A DNA stretch of 64,000 nt from Treponema sp. (GCA_009787835.1 WQSN01000003.1:1-64000), one strand, 5' to 3'. Positions 53,901-63,070 are shown, numbered from the stretch's first letter. Notes: a model not told the origin generated them from the letters alone. Numbers and translations: made by a program.

Positions 53901-54801
53901 AGGCGTTGATCTCTTCTGATTCATCCAGGTCATTTAAAAGACCGCGTTCCTTAAGCGCTTTCGCTCCGATAGTCGCCATGTCCATTAAGGTAACGGGCCT
54001 GTCATTGCGGCGAAGTTCTGCGCGCAGTTCAAGGTATTTTTCGTAACTTTCGCGTAACGGCGCGTAATCCGCCTGAACTTCATCGAGTTCTGTAAGAAAT
54101 GTCGTGTGACGGCAGTGATCAGACCAGTATGTATCAAGCAGACGAAGTTCTGTAACCGTAGGATCGCGTTTTTCCTCAGAGCGAAAGTAGCTCTGACAAA
54201 ATTCCATATCAGCAAAATCCATGGCAAGATTCATTGTTATGCGCAATTTTTCAAGGTTCTCCTGAGAAAGAGAAATAAAACCGCCGATAATCTCTACGTC
54301 CTTTGGGACGGGATACTCCTGATAAAGAGTGTCCGGTTTTTCCATTGAAGCCTCGCGGCTTTCAACAGGGTTTATCAGCCAGGATTTAATGCGGGTAAAA
54401 TCATCATCACAAATATCGCCGTATAAAAAATAAATTTTCGCAGAATGTATTTTGGGCCTTTCTTTTCCCGTCGCAAGCGAGATGCACTGGGCGCATGAAT
54501 CGGCTCTCTGATCAAACTGGCCCGGCAGGTACTCTGCGGCAAATGAGCGATACTTCGTTTCGTTTAAGTTTTCCGGAAGCGGCAGCGTATCATAAGTAAT
54601 ATCGACAGGCGGTTCTGAAAAAATTGTATTTTTAACGGTCTGGAAATCCTCATCAGAAATTCCTTCCGCGTAATACCGGTTTATTATCCTGACAGATGTA
54701 ATACTGTCTGTCTGCAATCCCAGACGTAAATCAGAAGCCGCAGAAGCCGCTTCCTGCGCGAAATCAGGTTTTTTCTCGACATAAATCTCATATACACTCA
54801 T
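50986..54801 (-). CDS. purL: Phosphoribosylformylglycinamidine synthase, fused PurL-PurQ
   Basis: Single-chain FGAM synthase of 1271 residues for purine synthesis. The N-terminal linker region is followed by the ATP/substrate domain with TYWSDHCRHTTF, ETHNHPTEIEPFGGAATCLGG and LLGGRTGRDGIGGATGSSK. The C-terminal glutaminase domain (from about 1025) starts VFPGTNSEYD. It carries nucleophile Cys1111 in CGICNGFQALI and the His in PVSHGEGRF. Separate purS, purQ and short purL genes are therefore not needed. No ribosome-binding site is present; TATTAT lies 6 nt before the ATG. The gene is divergent from prfB. Confidence 0.96.
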   Translation of the reverse strand: MSVYEIYVEKKPDFAQEAASAASDLRLGLQTDSITSVRIINRYYAEGISDEDFQTVKNTIFSEPPVDITYDTLPLPENLNETKYRSFAAEYLPGQFDQRADSCAQCISLATGKERPKIHSAKIYFLYGDICDDDFTRIKSWLINPVESREASMEKPDTLYQEYPVPKDVEIIGGFISLSQENLEKLRITMNLAMDFADMEFCQSYFRSEEKRDPTVTELRLLDTYWSDHCRHTTFLTELDEVQADYAPLRESYEKYLELRAELRRNDRPVTLMDMATIGAKALKERGLLNDLDESEEINACSVKIKVDIGTEAGNCREHDWLLMFKNETHNHPTEIEPFGGAATCLGGAIRDPLSGRSFVYQAMRVTGASDPLKSADLTLPGKLPQRKICRTAAAGYSSYGNQIGLATGHVHEIYHDGYLAKRMEIGAVIGAAPAEHVIRLTPQPDDAVILLGGRTGRDGIGGATGSSKSHTLESLDTCGADVQKGNAPEERKLQRLFRNPEATRLIKRCNDFGAGGVSVSIGELADGLLIDLNKIKKKYEGLDGTELAISESQERMSVVVSKKDAESFISLAALENLEAAVVAEVISEKRLVMKWNGKTIVDISRNFLNSNGAKKHARARIADFYAQSEDKVKTFTDAKELEKFIGGLNICSQKGLVDRFDSCIGAATVTAPFGGKYQLTPSQTMTAKIPVLNGETRSCSLMSWGFDPEISSINPYHGAIYAVVSSLAKIIASGGSRSKCWLTFQEYFEKLRGDPASWGKPVSALLGALDAQLGLEIAAIGGKDSMSGSFAVNENESINVPPALVSFAVSVTKIDRIITPEFKKAGSKVYLLKPPMRAFEKPDFTALRQYFDSAEKIIGGEDIISCWAAGSGGAAEAVVKMCMGNHLGFITEHCLSAEPGFGGFVIEVNSGHGGKINEQLTIINDYIGSELLGFTTEEYTLKTKSFELHLDKLQNVWERTLEPVYPYLIKQDGKTESFNYNADKREPARTGSGFGDTVSILKNTKPKFIIPVFPGTNSEYDTAGAIEKAGGEAQVFVIRNLSPADISESVNGFVKAVSSAQSIVIPGGFSGGDEPDGSGKFITAFIRNPSVSDAVTELLGKRGGLICGICNGFQALIKLGLVPFGEIRGMTENSPTLTFNTIGRHQSVLVNTRIVSNKSPWLSHLEQGEQYIVPVSHGEGRFIAGEDLIRSLAANGQIATQYADFDGNASQDIRFNPNNSNFSVEGITSPDGRVFGRMAHNERFDDGLYRNIPGIRKMDIFAGAVKYFNR

Positions 54802-54938
54802 AATTGAATAATACCCGCTTTAAATAAATAGTATAAGGCGTGATTACAGGGCGGGATTTCATTTGGGGAATTCTTGAAATTATTAACAATCTAAGTTATA
54901 ATTTTCTATATTAAAGCAAATATAACGGAGTAATAACA

Positions 54939-56079
54939 ATGCAACTTGCAGAATTGGGCGCGCCCATTGAAGATTTACTGAAAAAAATCAATGAAACATG
55001 GGGGCGTCTTTGAAGACGCTTCGTTCGCTCAGCGCATTGGTGAAATAGAAGCTAAAACCGCGCAGCCAGGTTTCTGGAACGATTCGGATGCGGTTGAAAA
55101 AACAATGACCTCGCTTAAAAGCCTAAAAAATCGTTATGAGCCGTGGAAAGCCCTTCGTAATGAAATAATGGACGCATTTACCCTCTATGAACTGGCTTCT
55201 GAGGCTAAAGATGAAAGCGAATGTGCAGGACTTGAGAGTACGCTTAAAAATATTTCCGCCCGTTATGAGAAACAAAATTTATTTGAACTTATGGCAGGCG
55301 AACTGGATAAGAACGCGTGCTTTCTTACGGTACATTCCGGGGCTGGCGGAACGGAAGCATGTGATTGGGCTCAGATGCTCTACCGCATGTACCTGCGCTG
55401 GGCTGAACAGAAAGGTTTTTCTGTGGAAGAGGCGGACTGCCAGGAAGCCGAAGGAGGCATTAAATCTGTTACCTGTCAGGTAGAAGGGGATTATGCCTAC
55501 GGATATTTAAAAGGGGAATCGGGCATACACAGGCTTGTCAGGATAAGCCCGTTTGACTCTAACGCGCGCAGGCATACATCATTCGCGTCTGTTTATATAT
55601 TCCCTGTTATTGACGATACTATCGAAGTGGAAATAAAACCTGAAGATCTGCGGATAGACACATACCGTTCAGGCGGCGCGGGCGGGCAGCATGTAAACAA
55701 GACAGACAGCGCTGTTCGTTTTACGCATCTGCCCACGGGTATTGTTGTCGCGTGCCAGAATGAACGCAGCCAGATTAAAAACCGCGCAATCGCGATGAGC
55801 ATTCTAAAAGCGCGGCTTTATGAATACTACCGTCAGGAGAAAGAAAAGGAGAATGCAAGATTTTCCCAGGAAAAAAAAGATATATCCTGGGGTAACCAGA
55901 TAAGATCGTATGTGTTTCAGCCATATACAATGGTTAAGGATTACCGGACAAAGGTTGAAAAGGGAAATATTCAGGCCGTGATGGACGGGGATATTGATCC
56001 ATTCATAGAAGAGTATCTGAGATTCAACTGGCGCAATACGGCAGGTCTGGCGTCCTGTAATGTTCAAATGACGGAATGA
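54939..56079 (+). CDS. prfB: Peptide chain release factor 2 with programmed +1 frameshift
   Basis: Terminates translation at UGA and UAA. Translation starts at ATG 54939 (GGAG at 54927-54930, 8 nt away) and reads 24 codons to CTT, then meets an in-frame TGA at 55011-55013. A +1 shift skips one T and continues from GAA 55012 for 355 more residues, giving a protein of 379. The recognition motif SPF (ISPFDSNARRH) and the catalytic GGQ (GGAGGQHVNKTDSAVR) are intact. This is the usual autoregulatory arrangement, not a broken gene. A frame beginning at ATG 54991 would lack the correct N-terminus. Confidence 0.95.
55001..55014 (+). promoter_or_regulatory. RF2 programmed frameshift site
   Basis: GGGG (55001-55004), CGT and then CTTTGAA reproduce the known prfB site: an SD-like G-run 3 nt before the slippery CTT, then the in-frame TGA stop. 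In E. coli the site reads AGGGGGTATCTTTGAC, with the same spacing. Confidence 0.93.
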
Positions 56080-56181
56080 TATGTTAAGTTAATTCCTCAA
56101 GTAATAAGGAATCAACGCATTTTGTTATTATGAAACCGAATATTACAGAACATTAGCTGACACAGTTTAAAAGGATTTTTT

Positions 56182-57663
56182 TTGATTATAAAAACAGGAT
56201 GTTTTTTATTAATTTTTTTCTCATTGTGTTTTCAACTGTCAGCGTCGGGCAGGCAGGCTGAAGCTGAAAAAAAAACGCAGAATGACGAATGGATTCTTTG
56301 CATTACAAATTTTGATGTCAGCTCGCTGCCTGAGGATCAAAAAGCATTAGCCGGCATAGTTACCCGCAGAGTCGTAAATAAGTTAAACGCAATCGGATAC
56401 CGCACGCGCGTGTCTCCCGAATACGCCTATTACGAGGAGCACGCATGGGTACGCTCACGTAACGCCGCCGCGAGAGCGTTATCCGCAAAGTATGATGAAC
56501 GCTCCCTTCAATTGTTCCGCGGAGATCCGTCATGGCGATACAGGCAGAATCTGGAACGCATTGACGCTGAAATTGAAAAGCTGAAACTCGCCTATGAAGA
56601 AATTGACAGCAATCCGCCCCTGATAAACAATGAACCTGTGTTTAAGTTGACTTCCGGCAATCTGGTTAGTAATTTTCCCGCGGCTCCCAGAGAAGGAAAT
56701 GAGTACAGATTTTGTACAGATCAGAGAGCGGACGCTTTTTTGGCGGGATCGATAACTGATTTTCACGGAAGATACTATGTTTCAATAAAACTATATACAG
56801 TTTATACAAGATCATTTGTCTGGGAAGACGGTATAGTTTTCTCCGCCGGTGATCTGGAAAACGCGGTAGATGAAATGTCTTCGGGATTAATGGCGGTTCT
56901 TTCCGGTAAAAAACCCGCTGCGCTGGTTGTAAGAGCGCAGCCGCAGGAAACTCTTGTTCTTATTAATCAGACTTTCGCCGGAAGGGGTGAAACTCAAATC
57001 ATTGAACAGCCGCCGGGAATGGTTACGGTTACAGCTTCCGCGCCTGATTATGAAACCGTCACAAAAGAGATAGAGTTAGTATCTGGAATGCTTACGGAAG
57101 TTAATGTTTCCCTAAATCCACTGCAGTACAGCGATATAGAAATACCGGGAAGCATTTCTGGCGGTTCTGTTTACCATGGATCTTTGTATGCGGGCGAAGC
57201 TCCCCTAACGCTGCGTCTGCCTGTCAATGTTCTGGAATATCTTGAAATGGAAACGCTTGACGGGCAGAAAGGATCGATTGTATTTCAGACTCCGCAGCCT
57301 TCGGATTCATCCCATATATTTTCCATTAACACTTCGATGCCTCCCGAAAAAGGCAGGGTAGACAAAGCGCGGAGTTTGCATTATTGGGCATGGGGCGGTA
57401 CATGGATCACAGGCATCGCGGCGTGGATTGCGTTTTACACATATACAACTTCGGATATGTCGCTTAGAAGCAATTATGCCCAGGGAAGTCTGCTAAATGA
57501 GAATTTCCTTAAAGATAATACCGCAATGTATTATGTCAGCATGGGAACGGTTATAGCCGTCAGCGCCGCCGCGTTAACTGAAATATTTTTAATGGGCAGG
57601 TATATTTATATGTCCAATAAAGGCTCAACAAGCGTTGTAATAACAAGGGGAAATGTTAAATGA
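56182..57663 (+). CDS. Secreted PEGA-domain protein with C-terminal membrane segments
   Basis: Protein of 493 residues that I recognise only in part. A signal peptide covers residues 1-22. The region about 245-320 is a PEGA domain (ALVVRAQPQETLVLINQTFAGRGETQIIEQPPG and PDYETVTKEIEL in pieces), often found in envelope proteins. Two hydrophobic helices lie near 400-422 and 458-480. The N-terminal part (ILCITNFDVSSLPEDQ) resembles the FlgO/TolB-like fold that begins many spirochaete lipoproteins. The start is TTG 56182 with AAAGGA upstream. It ends in ATGA shared with ftsY, so it opens the ftsY-lol operon. Confidence 0.78.
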   Translation: MIIKTGCFLLIFFSLCFQLSASGRQAEAEKKTQNDEWILCITNFDVSSLPEDQKALAGIVTRRVVNKLNAIGYRTRVSPEYAYYEEHAWVRSRNAAARALSAKYDERSLQLFRGDPSWRYRQNLERIDAEIEKLKLAYEEIDSNPPLINNEPVFKLTSGNLVSNFPAAPREGNEYRFCTDQRADAFLAGSITDFHGRYYVSIKLYTVYTRSFVWEDGIVFSAGDLENAVDEMSSGLMAVLSGKKPAALVVRAQPQETLVLINQTFAGRGETQIIEQPPGMVTVTASAPDYETVTKEIELVSGMLTEVNVSLNPLQYSDIEIPGSISGGSVYHGSLYAGEAPLTLRLPVNVLEYLEMETLDGQKGSIVFQTPQPSDSSHIFSINTSMPPEKGRVDKARSLHYWAWGGTWITGIAAWIAFYTYTTSDMSLRSNYAQGSLLNENFLKDNTAMYYVSMGTVIAVSAAALTEIFLMGRYIYMSNKGSTSVVITRGNVK

Positions 57664-58526
57664 AATTCGGTGAAAGATTGAAAAACTTTTTTCTGGGAAA
57701 GTCCGCGGTTAACGACGAGTTGTTTGACGATCTTTGCGATATATTGATAGAAGGCGATTTTGGCGCATCTGAAGCGTACAGGACTGTTGAAATTTTAAGG
57801 GAAAGATGCAAGAAGGAAAGCGCGGACGCTGTGCCTGTAAAACTCGCTGAACTGCTGGAAGAGGAACTTTTAAAAATACAACCCGCAGTTACAGCGCCGC
57901 CTGATAAATTCTGCGCAATTCTGCTTCTGGGAGTGAACGGAGTCGGTAAAACCACAACCGCCGCAAAACTAAGTAATTTTTACAGCGAGAAATACAATAA
58001 AAAAACAATTCTGGTCGCGGCTGACACATTCAGGGCGGCGGCGATTGATCAGCTGAAAATACACGGACAGAAGTTAAATGTGCGCGTAATAGCCCACAAA
58101 CAGGGAGGAGATCCCGCAGCGGTAGTGTACGACGCGCTTGAAGCCGCGCAGTCCGGAGGCGCTGATATCGTAATCGCGGATACCGCGGGGAGAATGCACA
58201 CGAAATCCGCGCTTGTGGAAGAGCTGCGCAAAATAGACAGGGTGGTGGAATCCAGGGCAAAAGATTCCTGTTATCTGAAATATCTGGTGCTGGACGCGAC
58301 TACCGGAAGGAACGCCGTAGCCCAGGCGGAAATTTTCCATGACGCTGTCAGGCTGGACGGGATAATTCTTACCAAATACGATTCTACCGCCAAAGGCGGA
58401 GTGGTTTTCTCTCTTGTCAGTTCCCTGCGCCTGCCTGTTGCGTACATCTGCATGGGAGAAAAATACGGGGATATAGAAATATTTAATCCCCATAAATTCG
58501 CAAAGGAATTCGCCCAAGTTGCATAA
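57660..58526 (+). CDS. ftsY: Signal recognition particle receptor FtsY
   Basis: GTPase that docks SRP-ribosome complexes at the membrane, 288 residues with only the NG core; the long acidic A domain of E. coli is absent. G1 is GVNGVGKTTTAAKL, G2 lies in AADTFRAAAIDQLK, G3 is ADTAGRMHTK and G4 is ILTKYDSTAKGG. LDATTGRNAVAQAE is specific to the FtsY/Ffh group. ATG 57660 overlaps the upstream TGA, and the stop overlaps the next gene start at TTG 58519. Confidence 0.96.
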   Translation: MKFGERLKNFFLGKSAVNDELFDDLCDILIEGDFGASEAYRTVEILRERCKKESADAVPVKLAELLEEELLKIQPAVTAPPDKFCAILLLGVNGVGKTTTAAKLSNFYSEKYNKKTILVAADTFRAAAIDQLKIHGQKLNVRVIAHKQGGDPAAVVYDALEAAQSGGADIVIADTAGRMHTKSALVEELRKIDRVVESRAKDSCYLKYLVLDATTGRNAVAQAEIFHDAVRLDGIILTKYDSTAKGGVVFSLVSSLRLPVAYICMGEKYGDIEIFNPHKFAKEFAQVA

Positions 58527-59766
58527 GAATGTTTATCCAATCATTATTCTGATTTCGCTCTTCCTTATTGGTTTAATTGCCCTGACGCAGGAGTCTGATA
58601 ATATTGTTCCCGCTGTGGGAACGCGGCCTGTGACCCGCATAGAAACAGACGATCTGCTGCCTGTACCGGATGAAGAAACTGAATACGGCGGCATAGCTGG
58701 TTATCAGGCAGTTTCAGATAACGTTCCGGACTGGGTAACTCCCGCGAGGTGGTTCCGTTCCAATGCGGGAGGAATGGCCCTTGAAGAAATTCCGTCGCGG
58801 ATTACGGCGCTTCGCAATGAATACGCTCTTGTAACGGATTTTGTCAGCCGTGAGGAACTGCCTGAATACCTGGCAGAATTTTATGTAAATAATTTTTTTA
58901 TAGAAATGCGCGTTCTTTATGAAAATGGAGAGGAGACAAGGAGGCAGTGGATATTCAGAGATAGCAGGGGAACCACAAGATTGATCGCTGTCTTTTCCGA
59001 ACCTGAAGATGACAGCGGTGAAAACAATGGCGGCGGAGAAGGAAATAACAGAAATGGTTTTATTGAAATATTCAGCAATAATGGATTTATAACATCGGAG
59101 TACAGGTTTTTTAATGACGGCAGAATTAACAGGAATGATTATAATTATAACAGCTCAATGATAATCAGCGCTTCTGCGATGATTTGGGATGAAGATGGAG
59201 ACGCTTATGCGCAGGCCTACGCCGATAATTACCGTTATAACCGCTCTTCGTTCCTCCGTTCAGTAGAACGCGTATTTTATAAAGACAGTCAAATTTCTGC
59301 TTCAGATGAATCCATTATGCTTTCTTTTCCGGGTAATATCATGAGCGCGGCAAAGATAGATGATTTCATCAGCGGGAAAGTAAATCCGTATCCTGAATTT
59401 TTCGGTGATATAACGGTACAGAAAGAAAGCAGAATTGTGTTTTCAACAGACGAGCGGGGCAGGGTATTGGCGCAGGTTTTTTATGATGAAGATGATAATA
59501 TTGTGTGGGTTATAGAAAATACCTGGCGGGATGATCGAATTGCTTCAGTCATTAAAACTGAAAACGGCGTCGAATATTTGGCTGAATACGAGTATGATTC
59601 TGACGGGAAAAGAATCCTGGAACGGAATCTCAAGGACGGCGTTCTGGAGCGGATTGTAAGAACAACAGGCGGCAGGGATATCGAAGACTTATACATTAAT
59701 AATATAATAGTACTGCAGGCTGTCTGGGAAGACGGCAGAAAAATTTCTGAGACAAGGATTAGATAA
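58519..59766 (+). CDS. Secreted hypothetical protein with YD/MORN-like repeats
   Basis: Unrecognised protein of 415 residues. An N-terminal hydrophobic segment (PIIILISLFLIGLIAL) acts as signal peptide or anchor. The C-terminal third has repeats of the form YEYDSDGKRILERNLKDG and YINNIIVLQAVWEDGRKISE, similar to YD or MORN-type beta-hairpin repeats. It is probably periplasmic or bound to the inner membrane. TTG 58519 is the only start that keeps the signal segment; AAAGGAA lies 11 nt upstream. It lies between ftsY and the LolC-like gene, so a role in envelope protein traffic is possible. Confidence 0.72.
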   Translation: MHKNVYPIIILISLFLIGLIALTQESDNIVPAVGTRPVTRIETDDLLPVPDEETEYGGIAGYQAVSDNVPDWVTPARWFRSNAGGMALEEIPSRITALRNEYALVTDFVSREELPEYLAEFYVNNFFIEMRVLYENGEETRRQWIFRDSRGTTRLIAVFSEPEDDSGENNGGGEGNNRNGFIEIFSNNGFITSEYRFFNDGRINRNDYNYNSSMIISASAMIWDEDGDAYAQAYADNYRYNRSSFLRSVERVFYKDSQISASDESIMLSFPGNIMSAAKIDDFISGKVNPYPEFFGDITVQKESRIVFSTDERGRVLAQVFYDEDDNIVWVIENTWRDDRIASVIKTENGVEYLAEYEYDSDGKRILERNLKDGVLERIVRTTGGRDIEDLYINNIIVLQAVWEDGRKISETRIR

Positions 59767-61068
59767 TTGAAAAAAGCGTGGATATGGTATGTCGCATCAC
59801 GGTATATTTTCAAGGGACGGGGCAGTTCGCCTGTTTTATCAATAGTGGGAATTGCTGTCGGAGTTCTCGCGTTAATCGTAATTATTGCCGTAATGAACGG
59901 TTTTCAGCTTGGATTTATTGAAAGCATTCTGGAAATTTCTTCCTATCATCTGCGCCTTGAATCTGTGCCGGAAGATAATATAACGCAGGCTCAGGATTTA
60001 ATTCTTTCTGTTCCAGGAATCAGGGCTGCTGTTCCGTTCAGGGAATTTCAGGCTCTCGCGAGGGGAAGACGTCCCGTCCAGCAGGCGGTTTTGGTCAGGG
60101 GAGTGCCTGAAAACGCTCATGAAATTGACAAGGTAATGGAGAACAGGCTGGATTTTGAAGCCGGTTATTTTGATATTTCACAGAACGGTTCTGTGTTATT
60201 GGGCGCGGAACTCGCGCGCAGGCTTGGTCTCGGCATTGGCGATGAAGTTACCATGTTTTCGATATCGGGAATTTTATCCGCGGAAGATGAAAACGGCGGC
60301 ATAGAAAAATTTTCATTAACGGGAATTTTCAGAACGGGTTATTATGAATATGACTGCACATGGGCATTTATTAACATAAAAGATAATAATTCATTGTTGG
60401 CAGACAGCGAGACGAAAATTGGCATAAAAATTGCGAACCGTTTCAGCGACAAACAGTATCTGGAGCAGGTAAAAAAGAGCTTGTCAAAAGAGCCGTATTT
60501 TGAGGAAATAGTTTTTTCAAGCTGGCGGGATTATAACCGTTCATTCTTCGGAGCGCTTAGAACAGAAAAACTTTTTATGTTTATTCTTGTGGGTCTTATT
60601 TTTATTGTAGTGGGATTAAATATTTTTCAGTCGCAGAGAAGGTCTGTTCTGCAGCGGCGCGAAGAGATAGGGCTTTTACGCGCGCTCGGCGGCAGTGAAA
60701 GAGAGGTTCGTTTTGTTTTTGTCTGTGACGGCGCAATGATAGGTATTACAGGCGCAAGTATCGGGCTTGTTCTTGGGTTAATTATCGCTTCCAACATTCC
60801 CCAGTTCTTTTTAATAATTGAAAGTATTATTAACGCGTTTATCTATTTAATAAATTTAATGGGCAGCCTGTTCAACGCTGGGATGGCAAGAGACTTCGCG
60901 GTTTTCTCGCCCGCCATCTTTTACATTGAGGAAATACCGTCTCGAATTTTACCGCAGGAAATAATTATAATTTTTATGTTTGGTTTTTTATCTGCCCTTG
61001 CCGCGGCATGGTTTGCCTCGCGGAAAGCGGCAAGGATACAGCCGGCGGAGGTGCTTCGTTATGAGTGA
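59767..61068 (+). CDS. ABC transporter permease, LolC/LolE type
   Basis: Membrane subunit of a lipoprotein-releasing (LolCDE) or MacB/FtsX-type exporter, 433 residues. One helix near residues 18-45, a large periplasmic domain (about 50-270) and three C-terminal helices (about 275-420) give the LolC/E layout. The opening WIWYVASRYIFKGRGSSP and IVGIAVGVLALI is the canonical LolC/E start. A TTG codon at 59767 is preceded by AAGGA 8 nt upstream. The ATPase and the second permease follow; the set is probably needed to sort lipoproteins. Confidence 0.87.
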   Translation: MKKAWIWYVASRYIFKGRGSSPVLSIVGIAVGVLALIVIIAVMNGFQLGFIESILEISSYHLRLESVPEDNITQAQDLILSVPGIRAAVPFREFQALARGRRPVQQAVLVRGVPENAHEIDKVMENRLDFEAGYFDISQNGSVLLGAELARRLGLGIGDEVTMFSISGILSAEDENGGIEKFSLTGIFRTGYYEYDCTWAFINIKDNNSLLADSETKIGIKIANRFSDKQYLEQVKKSLSKEPYFEEIVFSSWRDYNRSFFGALRTEKLFMFILVGLIFIVVGLNIFQSQRRSVLQRREEIGLLRALGGSEREVRFVFVCDGAMIGITGASIGLVLGLIIASNIPQFFLIIESIINAFIYLINLMGSLFNAGMARDFAVFSPAIFYIEEIPSRILPQEIIIIFMFGFLSALAAAWFASRKAARIQPAEVLRYE

Positions 61069-61792
61069 TGAATTGTCCAGCATGGCGGGACAGGAAGTTA
61101 GAAGAATTCTTATCAGCGCGGAAAATATTGTAAAGAATTATATTTCCGGAACGGAAACCCTTCATATTCTGAAAGGAATTAATTTTGAAGTTGAAGAGGG
61201 AAAATCTGCGGCGATCATGGGCATAAGCGGGAGCGGAAAAAGCACTTTGCTGAATATTCTGGGCGGCCTTGACAGAACAGACGAAGGAAAGGTATATATC
61301 GGCATTGATAAAAAAACGGAAATTACATCGCTTGGCGAAAAAGAGCTTTCTTTATACAGGTCCAGGCGCGTAGGTTTCATTTTTCAGTTTCATTATCTGC
61401 TGAAAGATTTTACGGCTCTTGAAAATATAATGATCCCCGCTTTTATCGCGGGCATGAAGAAAAAAGAAGCAATTGACAGAGCAAGGCTTCTGTTGGCTGA
61501 TGTTAAACTGGAAGATCGAGGCGGCCATTTTCCATCGCAGCTTTCAGGAGGGGAGCGGCAGAGGGTCGCTGTCGCAAGATCAATGGTAAACGATCCAGAA
61601 TTGATTCTGGCGGACGAACCTACCGGCAATCTTGATCCTGATAACAGCGATATTGTTTCTGAACTGCTCTACGCAGGCGCGCAAAAAAGAGGCAAGACAT
61701 TAATTGTAGTAACGCATGACAGGAAAGTAGCGGCCAAAGCCTCAATCCGCATTATCCTTGAAAACGGTCAATTATCAGAGGAACAGTCTTGA
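61061..61792 (+). CDS. lolD: LolD-like ABC transporter ATP-binding protein
   Basis: ATPase of the lipoprotein exporter, 243 residues. Walker [10 protein letters not shown], signature [14 protein letters not shown], Walker [13 protein letters not shown] and the switch His in VVTHDRK are complete. The ATG at 61061 overlaps the preceding stop and follows GGAGG by 9 nt. Located between two LolC/E-type permeases, as in LolC-LolD-LolE operons. Confidence 0.9.
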   Translation: MSDELSSMAGQEVRRILISAENIVKNYISGTETLHILKGINFEVEEGKSAAIMGISGSGKSTLLNILGGLDRTDEGKVYIGIDKKTEITSLGEKELSLYRSRRVGFIFQFHYLLKDFTALENIMIPAFIAGMKKKEAIDRARLLLADVKLEDRGGHFPSQLSGGERQRVAVARSMVNDPELILADEPTGNLDPDNSDIVSELLYAGAQKRGKTLIVVTHDRKVAAKASIRIILENGQLSEEQS

Positions 61793-63054
61793 AAAGGAAA
61801 GCCGCGTTTTTTATAGCGCTCAGGTATCTGTGGGGCAGGGCTCATGAGGGAGGGCGGTATCTGCGCGGTGCAGCCGCTGGAATCGCGGTAAGCCTTATTC
61901 CGATTATTGTAACTCTTATTGTAGCGGACGGAATGATAAGGGGAATTATAGACCGTTATCTGGAACTGGGAACGGGGCATTTGCAGGTTTTTAATTATTC
62001 AAGTCATGTCAGCGAAGAGGAAACTGTTGAAAAAATAAAAAATTCTCCCGGCGTCAGGGGAGTGTGGCCTGAAACGCGGAGTATGGGAGTGCTTGTAGGA
62101 AAAACAGGAAAAACAGGAGTATCCGTGCGTTCCATTGAAGCGTCTTTCTGGGAAGACTCAGGAAGCGCGGCGTATTTAAAAGTAATAGACGGAGAACGGA
62201 CGCCTGAAACTGATCGCGATATTATGTTAGGTGAAACCCTGGCGTCAGGTATCGGAGTGCGGGTCGGAGATACTGTCCGCCTTATGGCATTAACAACAGG
62301 CGAAGGCGGCGGCGTGTTTCCGAAAACAGCTCCGTTTGTTGTCAGGGGCATACTGTCCTGCGGCTTTAATGAGCTGGACGCGTTATGGTGCATTATAAAT
62401 ACCCAGGGCGGGACGCGTATTCTTTCCCCTGAACATTCATCTTCAAGCCTGATTGTAAAAATCGACGATCCTTATAAAAACTCGGACGAGCTTGCGTGGA
62501 AACTGTTTCTGAATATCGGAGAAGGATACAACATTCAGACATGGAAAGATTTATTGTATTCCCAGTACAGATCGTATGAATCAACAAGACAGCTGCTGCT
62601 GCTTATTATGGCTTTGATTGTAATTGTCGCGGCGGTGAATGTTTCTTCGGCGACCAGTATGCTGGTACTTGAGCGCAACAGGGATATCGCGGTATTAAAA
62701 GTATCAGGAGCGAGCGTCGCGGGAGTGACGGCTGTTTTTCTCTGGGGAAGTTTTTTCACAGGACTTGCCGGAAGCGTTACAGGCATCGCGCTGGGACTTT
62801 TAATAGGAAGCAATATAAACATTATTATTCGCTCTCTTGAAATATTTTTAAGTTTTTTCTCAGGTTTGTTTAACGGAAGCGAAGTGAAAATTCTGGATCC
62901 CGGTTTTTATCTTGAAACAATTCCCGTCATTATTGACTGGACTATGGTAATGATGATATGGTTCTTCGCGGTTCTCTGTTCGGTGCTGGCTTCGTGGATT
63001 CCCGCCCGTTTTGCAGGCAAATTAAAACCAATGGAACTGTTACGCAAAACCTAA
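61789..63054 (+). CDS. ABC transporter permease, LolE-like
   Basis: Second FtsX-fold membrane subunit, 421 residues, with the same layout as the 59767-61068 protein but only distantly similar in sequence. It has an N-terminal helix (VSLIPIIVTLIVADG), a periplasmic domain with EVTSTSN-free beta structure, and three C-terminal helices (from about 265). Start TTG 61789 with GAGG upstream, overlapping the lolD stop. Two different permeases suggest a heterodimeric LolC/LolE-type complex rather than a homodimer. Confidence 0.86.
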   Translation: MKRKAAFFIALRYLWGRAHEGGRYLRGAAAGIAVSLIPIIVTLIVADGMIRGIIDRYLELGTGHLQVFNYSSHVSEEETVEKIKNSPGVRGVWPETRSMGVLVGKTGKTGVSVRSIEASFWEDSGSAAYLKVIDGERTPETDRDIMLGETLASGIGVRVGDTVRLMALTTGEGGGVFPKTAPFVVRGILSCGFNELDALWCIINTQGGTRILSPEHSSSSLIVKIDDPYKNSDELAWKLFLNIGEGYNIQTWKDLLYSQYRSYESTRQLLLLIMALIVIVAAVNVSSATSMLVLERNRDIAVLKVSGASVAGVTAVFLWGSFFTGLAGSVTGIALGLLIGSNINIIIRSLEIFLSFFSGLFNGSEVKILDPGFYLETIPVIIDWTMVMMIWFFAVLCSVLASWIPARFAGKLKPMELLRKT

Positions 63055-63070
63055 AAAATGGAGGCCGCTT

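Noticed and set aside
54991-55013. prfB as a shortened or frameshifted pseudogene
   Set aside because: The frame break is the known programmed +1 site with the right G-run and CTT-TGA, so the gene is functional.
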